Shown here: one piece after another, positions 55,650-64,000 of the stretch
Numbering within the stretch: position 1 is the stretch's first letter
How the letters are laid out: every line of letters starts with the position of its first letter
NCBI GenBank assembly: GCA_949825065.1
Contig: OX463841.1
Location: 22,178,078-22,242,077, forward strand
Direction: 5' to 3'
Length of the DNA stretch: 64,000 bases
From: Odontocerum albicorne
Lineage: Eukaryota > Arthropoda > Insecta > Trichoptera > Odontoceridae
Made by a program: the position numbers and the translations under genes
The notes under the pieces: model-generated
Told to the model about the DNA's origin: nothing
What the model saw: the letters and a program-made list of their open reading frames with translations, nothing else
Databases searched by the model: none

Positions 55650-56425
55650 TTTCGATAGCTTACCTGAGGACGTGTTTATAGTAACTTATATTATATCTGA
55701 GAGAATTCACATTATGTTCTTGTGGTATTTCATCTATTTATGTGACTGAGAGGTCATTTGATAATATTATATCTGAGAGAATTCATATTATGTTTGTGTA
55801 GTATTTAATCTATTTATGTGACTGTGAGAGGTTATTTGATAATATTATATCAGAGAGAATTCACATTATGTTCTTGTAGTATTTCACCTATTTATGTGAC
55901 TGTGAGAGGTCATTTGATAATATTATATCTGAGATAATTCACATTATGTTCTTGTAGTATTTCATCTATTTATGTGACTTTGAGAGGTCATTTGATAATA
56001 TTAAATCTGAGAGAATTCACATTATGTTCTTGTAGTATTTCATCTATTTATGTGACTGTGAGAGATCATTTGATAATGCTTATGTGAAAAACCATATTTT
56101 CTGCAAGAACTCACCTCATAATATGTTTCTGTGGTTACTTATTCAATATTTTTTCAGCGATAACTCACCTGATGATATTTCCGTAGCAATATTTTGTCTG
56201 CGATAGCTCACCTGATGATATTTCTGTAACAACTTATTCAACATTTTTTCTACGAGAGCTCACCTGATGATGTTTTTGTAGTAACTCATCCACTGTATAA
56301 TATTTTCTGCGAGAGATCACCTGATGATTTTTCTGTGATAAGTGTTCCAATATATTTTCTGGGATAAATCACCTGATGTTTCTTTTGCTACTCATCCAAT
56401 ATTTTTTCTGCAAGATATTTTTGTT
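55650..56425 (+). repeat. Degenerate tandem array of 60-78 bp units
   Basis: Five units of 76-78 bp (TATCTGAGAGAATTCACATT ... TTATGTGACTGTGAGAGGTC) occupy about 55690-56075. Shorter related units follow (CACCTGATGATATTTCTGTA ... ATATTTTTTCTGCGAGAG), at least six copies to about 56425. The outer flank at 55660 (CTTACCTGAGGACGTGTTTA) looks like a first diverged unit. Confidence 0.9.
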
Positions 56426-56484
56426 AAAACTCTACTTATATTTTAAGTAAAAGCTAACTGTTAAGGCTTTCTTGCTAATGATTC

Positions 56485-56507
56485 AGAGAGAGAGAGAGAG
56501 AGAGAGA
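56485..56507. repeat. (AG)n microsatellite
   Basis: About eleven AG dinucleotides, GAGAGAG..., between the tandem array and further AT-rich sequence. Confidence 0.95.
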
Positions 56508-56509
56508 AT

Positions 56510-57035
56510 AGGTAAAAGTGATAAAATTAGTCAAGCACTATTTTTGTGGTTATGATATTTAAAAAAGGTACAAAATGAATAATTTAGAGGAACTGTATGA
56601 AACCTCTCCTATTTAAAGTTCATTAAGTTCCTCTTAAAGCATGGGAGATTATCTCAAAAACTTACACATCAATATTTTTATGAAAACTCGTCAAAAATTT
56701 CACATAATGATATCATTAAAAAAATTCACATATGAGTATTTAGGCAAAAAATACTTGTTTTGTGTGGAAGCTTTCTAATGAGACCTTATTTATTAGCATT
56801 TATGTTGAATGTTATCTCAAAAATTCCCCTGTAAGTATTTAAGCGGATGTTATGTACTCGTATATATGTTTTTTTTAAAGTTTGCACAAAAATTGTACTC
56901 ATTGTGTGTATGTGAAAGCTCACAGAAAAAGTTCGCTTCTAAGTGTTATGTGAAACCTCATCTAAAATGCAAAATAAAGATGATAACATTAATGACATAT
57001 TCTTTCATTGCCTTATATTTGATACATGTCATCAA
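56510..57035. other. AT-rich stretch, possibly diverged array
   Basis: TCTCAAAAACTTACACATCA, TTCACATATGAGTATTTAGG and similar phrases recur loosely about every 60-70 bp, so the array may continue in diverged form. No gene. Confidence 0.4.
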
Positions 57036-57039
57036 ACTT

Positions 57040-57230
57040 TTATCCTGTTGGGGTATGCAGAGATGGTAGAGCGCTAAACTTTCATATCACTCTATACTTC
57101 CTTTACCTCCTCCGGACCTTTCAAAATTTCATTCATTTGGTCCAACCATACTTTTTTCGGGTTCCTCTACGACGACTTTCACTTATACCCTCATTATAAA
57201 TTGGTTTAGTCAGTCAGTTTTTCAACTGTT
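57040..57230 (-). mobile_element. LINE-A 3' fragment
   Basis: Minus strand equivalent: CTGTTGGGGTATGCAGAGAT is the complement of the 3' block CTCTGCATACCCCAACAG, followed by TTTCATTCATTTGGTCCAAC and CTCTACGACGACTTTCACTT. Confidence 0.65.
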
Positions 57231-57239
57231 CAAGTCGTT

Positions 57240-58110
57240 CAACATTATATTTGATTATTTATAATAATTTCACGAATATAGAAATAAACCGTTATTTACA
57301 TTAAGTGAATTCAATTCGTCAATAAATAATATAAACGTTTTTGAATGTTCGTATATAAATTTTCATTTCGTATATAAAAAAAAGCGCTTATTCAAGTTCT
57401 AATTCTTCCCAGAAAAGTGAGAAAAAAGTTTCAACAGAATGTACCTAGAATGCACCGCACCGCACCGCTTGTCAGTCGCAATGCCAAAGTAAACTCGCAA
57501 AGTATGGTATGTGGCTTTATTTCCTGGCATTCCCTCCGAGCAGCGAAACAATCTATGCTTTTGTCTCCGTCATGATGGCACATCATTGTTTTACAAGAAT
57601 AGATAATGCAGCGGATTACCATTCCTACATCTTTATTTATAAACGGAAAAGTGCGGTTGTTATTTATTATTACTTCTTGGATCGACAGCTGTTCAAGCGA
57701 GGAAAAAGTGTGGGCACAATCAAATGGAAGAAATGAGTGATTGTTAAAGGATTCATAGATCTTGTTAGGAATGTCTTTGTCGGAGAAGTTGTGGGGATTT
57801 TTTGATAAGTTTTTTATATTATTTTCAAAATAACGATTTTCTGTGTTGTACGCTTAACTCTTTTGCATAACTTGAAGTCAATATGTTTGTAAAGCTTATT
57901 TTTAAAATCACGTAAATCGTAATATGCTCTTTTAAATATTGTTTTTTTTTTGTCTGAATGCATTATCAAGAAGTCTTATGAAGTTTACACAATTTGATGT
58001 ACTTCTGAATACTGTGAATTTGTTATACTTCTTCCAGTAAAAAGGTTTACGGTCATTCTCCAGACAGAGAATTTTTACGTGTCCTTCGATTCTCATTCTT
58101 GAACGTATAT
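57240..58110. other. Intergenic stretch
   Basis: Contains a CGCACCGCACCGC simple repeat at about 57453-57470, the complement type of the one at 10803. The 75-codon frame at 57509 has no recognisable domain. Confidence 0.35.
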
Positions 58111-58116
58111 TTTTAA

Positions 58117-58325
58117 ACTCCGTGGCCTAGTTGATAAGACGCCTGTCTTCCAGCCCGGGATTGCGGGTTCGATTCTTGTTGGAACCCAGATTTTTAAAAA
58201 TAATTTCAGTCAGGTTTCCCCTTAAGACCTCTGTAACATCTTTCTGGTTGGTTAAAAGCCATTGCCACATGACAATAAGCCTGTCATGCTGTACTGTATA
58301 CAACGAATGTGTTATACAATACACT
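58117..58325 (+). mobile_element. SINE copy (tRNA-derived), best preserved
   Basis: CTCCGTGGCCTAGTTGATAA (A box), GGGATTGCGGGTTCGATTCT (B box), TTGGAACCCAGATTTTTAAA, TTTCTGGTTGGTTAAAAGCC, CATTGCCACATGACAATAAG and TGCTGTACTGTATACAACGA. It serves as the reference for the other copies. Confidence 0.9.
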
Positions 58326-58609
58326 ATATTTTTTTCTGCCCTCTGATCACATTATAATTATTTTGGCATTTACCATTTTTCTCTATCTTAATTTACTTCT
58401 TTATATTTTTTATGTTTTAACCACCAAATGTAGCATGTGAAACCATAATGCAAAAAAATCCAAAAATAAAATGCAAACACTTTTTAACAGCAATTCTTCG
58501 ATAATTCGTGACTACGTAATACCGTTTTATCCCGCAGAATGAAAATATAAAAGGTCGACCGAGAGACAAATGTGTTTGAATTTACTTCCCATTCAGAATT
58601 CATACCCGG

Positions 58610-58640
58610 TATAAAGCTTTACCTTTGGGCATTGTTCAGT
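58610..58640 (+). promoter_or_regulatory. Candidate core promoter (TATA box plus initiator)
   Basis: TATAAAG at 58610 and TCAGT at 58636-58640 place the initiator A 28 nt downstream, the normal arthropod spacing. A second TATAAAAGG sits at 58546. The next 130 bp are GC-richer. The first downstream ATG (at about 58697) opens only a 22-codon frame, so no product can be named. Confidence 0.35.
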
Positions 58641-58829
58641 CTATTCGAACTACTGCCGAGTACTGAAACGCGATCTCTTGCCGTCTGATAAGCCAAATGC
58701 ATTCTGCGAATAGCTGGCACTGGTCGGCGCCTCATACAAGGCACTCATCTGTTATACTATAGCTGCGCTCGGCCGTACATTTCTCAATTAGCTTTGTGTC
58801 ACGTGTACTTAGTGGTTCTCCACCTTGAT

Positions 58830-59200
58830 ATATTTTGACTTAATGGCAGCCAATTAACCTGGATGGCAGAAAATGTTTGTCTCACTTTTTAAAAATTCAG
58901 CATGTGTACAATGCGAGAATAATTTCGCATGGTTGAAGAACTCATCTTGTTTGTTTTATACTGTAAGATTTGATTAATTTTATGCTTGTTTGCTATTTTA
59001 TATTGATATTTGAGAACATTCGAATCATTAGTATTCAAGAAAATATTAATTTTGTAAATTCTTTAAAGTCAATTGTTTGGATGGAATAACTCTCCAAATC
59101 ACTGCAATCGATTACATTGTTTAGTGTTTTAAGATAAAATCCCAATAATGTTGATGAAAACTTAAAACATTCAAATATTTAAACAATGCATATAAATAAT
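58830..59200. other. AT-rich stretch
   Basis: No feature seen. Confidence 0.4.
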
Positions 59201-59603
59201 TATCATTGTTTGTACGGCCACGTTACAACAATCGTAGAAACTAAACAATATAATCAAGAAGTGACAGTTTTCATATTGGAAAAATAAATATGCTCAGGAA
59301 CATGTTTTGAATATAGATTTTTTGCATTTTTGATTGATTTATTTTTAAATTTCTGAATATCATTATTGGTATGGTATTTAATCAACATAAATAACTCTTG
59401 CTGTTGGTACGTCGGTCACAGTATTCATAGAAACCCTAACAATATCGTAGAAATCACAACAAAATCAAAGAAACCATGTCAACATAAACGAGACGAGTGA
59501 CAGCTGTTAGAAAAAAGGAAGGTGCTCTGAAACGTGTTTGAAAATAGAATTTTTAACATTTTTGATTGTTGTATTTTAGTTCTTAATTGTATTTATAGTT
59601 ACT

Positions 59604-61359
59604 TTTCTTTTCTTTCTTCTTCTTCTTTTAGGCCTGTTGGCCTGTTATGGTCCTGCATCATTGTTTCCCTCTTGTGACGTCGACTGCTAGCTGTCTTTCC
59701 ATCTTTTGGGAGGTCGTCTTGGAGGTCTGCTTGCTTGGGGGATACTGTCCCTGGCTATTCTTACGGCTCTTGGTTCCGCCATTCTGGATACATGTTCGTT
59801 CCAGAACCTTCTTATCTGTCGTCCACATCTGATAATATCTTCAACTTCGCACATCCTTCGGATTTCTGTGTTTCTTACTCTATCACGAAGGGGTTTGCCA
59901 GCGATACTCCTGAGTACCTTCATTTCGCTGGTTCGAAGGAGATTTTTGGTTCTGACAGTGTCGGCTCTGGACTCTATGCTGTATGTCATTATGGGGCGGA
60001 CACATGTCTTGTATATCTTCACCTTGCTTTGGATGTTCATATACTTGTTTTTCCAGATAGTGTTCTTTAGACATCCGGAAATAGCTGCTGCGGCCTTTTG
60101 TGATTGTTCAAGCACTTCGCCATATAGGTCATTATTGCACATTATGCTAGCACCCAAGTATTTAAATTTTGTTACTTGTTAAATTGGTGTTGCCACACTG
60201 CATCCAACTTGCTCTTTGGCTAGAGTCATGCATTTAGTCTTGCTGATGGAGATAGACATGTTGTATTTTTTGGAAGCAGTGTGGAATCGATGTAGCATTT
60301 GTTGCAGGTCTTCCTCTGATTCGGCTATGATGGTGGCATCGTCAGCATAGCATATGATGTTTAGCATATTGTCGCTCATCTTGTTTCCCATGTTAAGGTC
60401 GGCAACTTCTTCTACAATTTTATACATAACCAAGTTAAATAGAAATGGGCTTAAACTATCTCCTTGCATTACTCCGGTTGGTGTTGGAACGTCATTATAG
60501 AGTTCTCCGTCTACGCGAATTCTTGTGGAGCTATTTAGGTTTATGTCTCTAATGGTTTTGGCGATGGAGGGTGACACGTTCCTTTCGAACAAAACGCTTA
60601 TTACATCTTTCAGTTGGATTCTATCAAAGACCTTGGTCAGATCGATGAAAGCAAGGCTAGCAGTTTTGTTGTATTCCAAAGGCTTTTCTTTAATTTGCCG
60701 CAGTATGAATATAGCATCGGTAGTAGATCTGTTTCTTCGGAATTCTTGTTGTTGATCTCTATTTTCAATTTGTTGTTCTAATTTTACTCTTAGGACGTTG
60801 GTGAAGAGCTTAAGAAATGCGCTTAAAAGAGATATTCCTCTATAGTTACCAGTATCAGATATTTGTCCTTTTTTAAAGATGGGAATCGTTATACTGACCC
60901 TCCATTCATCTGGTATTGTTGTAGTTTCAAGGATCAAGTTGTAAAGTTTGTGGAGACTTTTCGCTAGTTCTTCGCCGCCATATTTTATAAGTTCGTTTGG
61001 TATATTATCACTTCCAGGAGCTTTTCTATTTTTGAGTATTTTCATTCCTTGTCTAATTTCACTCTCCTCTAATGTTGTGGGTTCGTTAATTATTATATCT
61101 GGAGTTGCTGGTGGAGATGTGTTGTTAAACAGGTCTCTAAAATATTTTCCCATTCTGCTATAGAAATCTTGTTAGTTTGAACGAATTAATTTATTGGTTT
61201 ATTTTTATCTCTTAACATCTTCCATACTTTCTTTTGGGCGCCATAGAGATCATGCTCCATGTCTGTAATGAACTTTCTCCAATATTCTTCTTTTATCTTT
61301 CTGATTTCGTAGTTTACTCTCTTTCGGACATTTACATATTTGGCGTATTCTTCTCTAGA
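59604..61359 (-). mobile_element. 5'-truncated RTE-like LINE with 16-bp target duplication
   Basis: The 16-bp sequence TGTATTTATAGTTACT flanks it exactly (59588-59603 and 61360-61375). The 3' end (minus strand) runs into an AAGAAGAAGAAAGAAAAG simple tail. The 5' end is truncated just before the segment linking endonuclease and RT. 1756 bp remain. Confidence 0.92.
59687..61359 (-). pseudogene. Reverse transcriptase ORF, RTE-like, one frameshift and one stop
   Basis: Minus strand. From 61359: REEYAKYVNVRKRVNYEIRK, then KPIN* and a frameshift at about 61153. The 324-codon frame (61153-60179) is the RT: RKAPGSDNIPNELIKYGGEE, DEWRVSITIPIFKKG, NYRGISLLS, the catalytic FIDLTKVFDRI, GVMQGDSLSPFLFNLVM and CYADDATIIAE. 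TAA at 60179-60181 interrupts the same frame, which then continues KYLGASIMCNNDLYGEVLEQ, CVRPIMTYSIESRADTVRTK and RPPKRWKDS (stop near 59687). All RT active-site aspartates are present. Retrotransposition copies the RNA at a nicked target, consistent with the target duplication. Assignment to the RTE clade is by overall look only. Confidence 0.9.
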
Positions 61360-61559
61360 TGTATTTATAGTTACTAACGCAAGGAATTCTATATTCAAAT
61401 CATATTTCAAAACATTCTTATTTTCCAATATTATTTGACAGCTGTCAGTTCTGAATATGATTATAAGACATAAAATAACAATGCCGAATAATGTTATTAT
61501 TAAGAAGACATTACTTCTGAACAGTAAATTATACATATCAAAGCAAATTTAAGTTGAAT

Positions 61560-62065
61560 TCTAACAATATTTTCAAAAATATATTCAAGTTTATGATTTA
61601 TTTCCGTCGTTATTGACGGATTAATTAACTAGGAGAAATAATTACTCTCAAAAGTTCAAATCATACATTTCCTTTATTTCTTTAGTATTACACAGTTTCT
61701 GGAAAAAAATCGGTCGTGGCTGCATTGTATTATACGAGTAGATTTTTGTAATGTTTAATATCGTTTTTATGATCTCTTTTAGTAATAGACGTATTGGCAA
61801 TACAGTAAGGTTTGTTCAACTGTTCTTCCTAAAGTTTACCTATAAAATAATATTCCTAGATAATTTATAGAGTATTGTAGATAATTAATCCGCTATCTCA
61901 CCTCAATGGCGCTTTAATTAAACAGATACTCCATTCAGTTGAATCAAACTCAAAGTTCAAGCGGTAAAGAATTGTAGTAAATAAAGTTATTTTATGAAAT
62001 AATGTAATTAAAAGTAATTAAATAGTGTATCAAACAAATCTCAATTATTCTGTAGGTTGAAAGAA
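61560..62065. other. AT-rich stretch
   Basis: No feature seen. Confidence 0.4.
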
Positions 62066-62067
62066 AA

Positions 62068-62275
62068 ACGGCTTTCATAGCCTAGTTAATAAGACGTCTG
62101 AATTTCTACCCAGAGATTGCGAGTTTGATTCCCGTTAGTAGTTTTAAGAAGGGGCTCAATCTGGCTTTCAATTGAGGCCTTATTAACGTCTTTGTAGTTG
62201 GTTGGAAGAGATTGCCAAATGACAATAAATTAATCGGATTGAACTGTATACAATGAAAGTGTAATACAATATAAC
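62068..62275 (+). mobile_element. SINE copy (tRNA-derived)
   Basis: TTTCATAGCCTAGTTAATAA (A box), GATTGCGAGTTTGATTCCCG (B box), TAGTTGGTTGGAAGAGATTG and TTGAACTGTATACAATGAAA at the 3' end. Confidence 0.85.
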
Positions 62276-62304
62276 GCTAGACAAGGACAGGGAGGTTAAA
62301 TTGT

Positions 62305-62470
62305 GGTTTTTATTTAGAATTTCGCCTCATTTGCACATATTTTAAAAATATATATGGTCAGAAAACCGCAGACTGTTTGCCAGGAAAAAATAAAACTATA
62401 AAGAGAATTTTTAAAGATTTTCAACATGTGATGGTAACACATTCAGAATTTTTATTACGTGTATGATTGT
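62305..62470 (-). mobile_element. LINE-B 3' UTR fragment
   Basis: Resembles 32240-32370: CACATATTTTAAAAATATAT, GGTCAGAAAACCGCAGA and TTTTTAAAGATTTTCAACAT. It lacks the tail. Confidence 0.45.
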
Positions 62471-62479
62471 GTGAGTATG

Positions 62480-63380
62480 TTTTGTTCATATGTTTGGCAA
62501 AATAAAACAAGTCATTTGTGATTTCCCGAACGATGCCTACTGATTAATTTTAGAAGAAAACTAAAAAAAAAACGTTACACAGAAAAAAAATCTTACTATA
62601 TTCAAAATGACTATATAACTATTACTATAAACTAAGACTCGATAAAAAAAATCCGATATCAATTGCACAACGTTTTGAATTCAATGAAAAAATCCTCTAA
62701 AAACCGTTTTAAGACAAAACCAAAAAATATAATGTTAACAACTCGAATAAAAATTTTACAATGGAAAAAATACATTTCAAATGGTTGTTAAGATTACTTA
62801 AATTGTTACAAACAGTTTAGGAAAGAACGTGTACAGTTTCAGGACACAAGGGAATCTGAAAGATTAATGTATCCTTCTAAAATAATTTAAATTAATATGA
62901 ACCAAATTATTCAGTCTTACAGCTAAGATCACTACTATAGGCAAATCAAAATATTTGCAATGTTTCAAAAACTTTCTGCCTTGTTGCTAGATTATTTCAG
63001 TTTATAACTAAGTTTTCGAATATTTTTTTAATTGCCAGAACTTTGTCATGCACTAAGGTAAACCATTATTTCAATGCAGTTAGTTCCCTTTTCGTTCAGT
63101 TCTTGTGGATCGATAAGTGCCATTTTATGTCTCCAAATCAGTGAATGATCCTTTGTAAAATATTTTTTTCTTATTTAAATGCTCTTTTTTGTATTACGCT
63201 CAATATGTTTCATATTTTTTTGTTTTCTTTTGTTTTATGTAAACTACCTGCCTTAGAATAGGCATACGTCAATATATGCAGGAGAGTGCTTTGTATATTT
63301 CAAAGTAAACATTAAAAAGTATGAATAAATTTAAAATTGATTTTTTATTATTTATAGCCTTTGCTTCGCATAAGTTTTGT
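62480..63380. other. AT-rich stretch
   Basis: No gene seen, homopolymer runs only. Confidence 0.4.
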
Positions 63381-63382
63381 TA

Positions 63383-63505
63383 ATCAATGACAAATGGAGT
63401 TTTCATAATTTTTATCCAGTGATGAAGACGTGAGTTTTTATTAATTGTATCCATCAATGACAAAGTGAGTTTTCATAGGTTTTACCAATCAATGACAAAG
63501 TGAGT
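63383..63505 (+). repeat. Tandem repeat of about 48 bp
   Basis: AATCAATGACAAA(G)TGAGTTTT occurs three times (about 63386, 63452, 63488) with a further half copy (GTGATGAAGACGTGAGTTTT) between. Confidence 0.8.
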
Positions 63506-64000
63506 TTTTGCTGTTAACAAACAAAGAAAAATATTTAAAAATGTTTCCTTATTCATTAAATCTGCCTTATTTCAATATTGATTATAATTAAATAACAGAT
63601 TATAATTAAAAAAACCTTTGATTATAGTTGGAAGCGCAAGTTTCTTGTTCTTGTTGACTCTTCCGATATTGCAGAACTCAACTTAGAACTCTCAATGCGT
63701 CAGTAGATAACGGCGTAAAAATCTATTTTATAAGGTGAAGATATTTATAGATCTGCAAAATTAAGTGATCCAACTTTTTCAAGATTAGAGTTTTTTATGA
63801 TATAATACTAGAAAAGGGATTTTGATTGGTTTTCTTTAACGTCTGCGGGAACTGAGTAGTTGGTGCATATTTTCTAAGTTATGGGATAACTTTATCAATA
63901 TTATAGATGTAATTTGATCACTTCATGATTGTTGATCACACACAAACACTGAAGATAGTCAATTATTTCATAACATATGCGTTTTTCCGTTTCCTTCTCT
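63506..64000. other. AT-rich end of the window
   Basis: No feature seen. Confidence 0.4.

Larger units (their letters stand above)
59205..61460. mobile_element. MITE-like repeat split by a LINE insertion
   Basis: Two direct units (about 59205-59345 and 59402-59580) share TTTGTACGG-like starts, GTGACAG(CTG/TTT) and a TTTTGAATATAGA / GTTTGAAAATAGAATTTTT segment, plus CATTTTTGATTG. On the other side of the LINE, 61376-61450 is an inverted version (TTCTATATTCAAATC ... TTTGACAGCTGTCAG). The interruption at 59604-61359 is the LINE described next. Confidence 0.6.

Overview
This window looks like non-coding nuclear DNA of an arthropod, most likely an insect. It is AT-rich (about two thirds A+T by eye) and packed with decayed mobile elements: mariner transposases of the DD34D type, non-LTR retrotransposons, a Ginger-like integrase element, pogo/Tigger-like ends, Penelope-like terminal sequence, and a dispersed tRNA-derived SINE with Pol III A and B boxes. 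The only gene-like structure has a spliceosomal intron, and a transposon ORF here also contains an intron. No bacterial, organellar or viral gene organisation is visible. I cannot assign an insect order.

Only one host gene is supported, at about 16.3-17.6 kb on the plus strand. It has a 9-codon first exon, a 387-nt phase-0 intron, a second exon of up to 180 codons, and a possible third exon of 41 codons. The protein starts with a basic, mitochondrial-presequence-like segment; I do not recognise the family. Weaker single-exon hints are at 35484-35570 (minus) and a TATA/Inr pair at 58610-58640.

Layout. 0-9.3 kb: SINE, dispersed repeats, several fragments of one non-LTR family (called LINE-A here), a 22-bp minisatellite, and a Penelope-like terminus with a hammerhead-like motif. 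9.3-16 kb: mostly AT-rich DNA with LINE and SINE fragments and a mariner remnant. 16-19.4 kb: the gene, a foldback MITE and a LINE-B tail. 20-22.8 kb: two mariners about 450 bp apart, one full length and one deleted. 23.3 kb: a 211-bp almost perfect palindrome. 25.1-31 kb: a deleted IS630/Tc1-mariner-type element, a foldback, and a pogo-like element sitting in a tandem array. 31-44.7 kb: LINE-A, LINE-B, LINE-C and SINE pieces. 45-46.3 kb: a nearly intact mariner. 47.8-48.3 kb: a SINE whose tRNA head is repeated seven times. 49-53.8 kb: a 264-bp AT microsatellite, a deleted mariner, and a Ginger-like element apparently inserted at the edge of a Tigger-like one. 55.6-56.5 kb: long degenerate tandem arrays. 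59.2-61.5 kb: a 5'-truncated RTE-like LINE with a 16-bp target duplication, nested in a MITE.

Family names used here: SINE = tRNA-derived family with a GGTTCGATTCC-like B box and a 3' part ending near TGTACTGTATACAA. LINE-A = non-LTR family whose last ORF carries RWFG(H/Y)VE and ERLTKQIYSANV and whose 3' end resembles CTGCCTACCCCGGCAGG. LINE-B = family ending in a TTATTATTATT tail. LINE-C = other non-LTR C-terminal remnants. R1 = a dispersed ~160-bp repeat of unknown class. No element has an intact transposition gene; all inspected transposase or reverse transcriptase frames carry stops, frameshifts or deletions.
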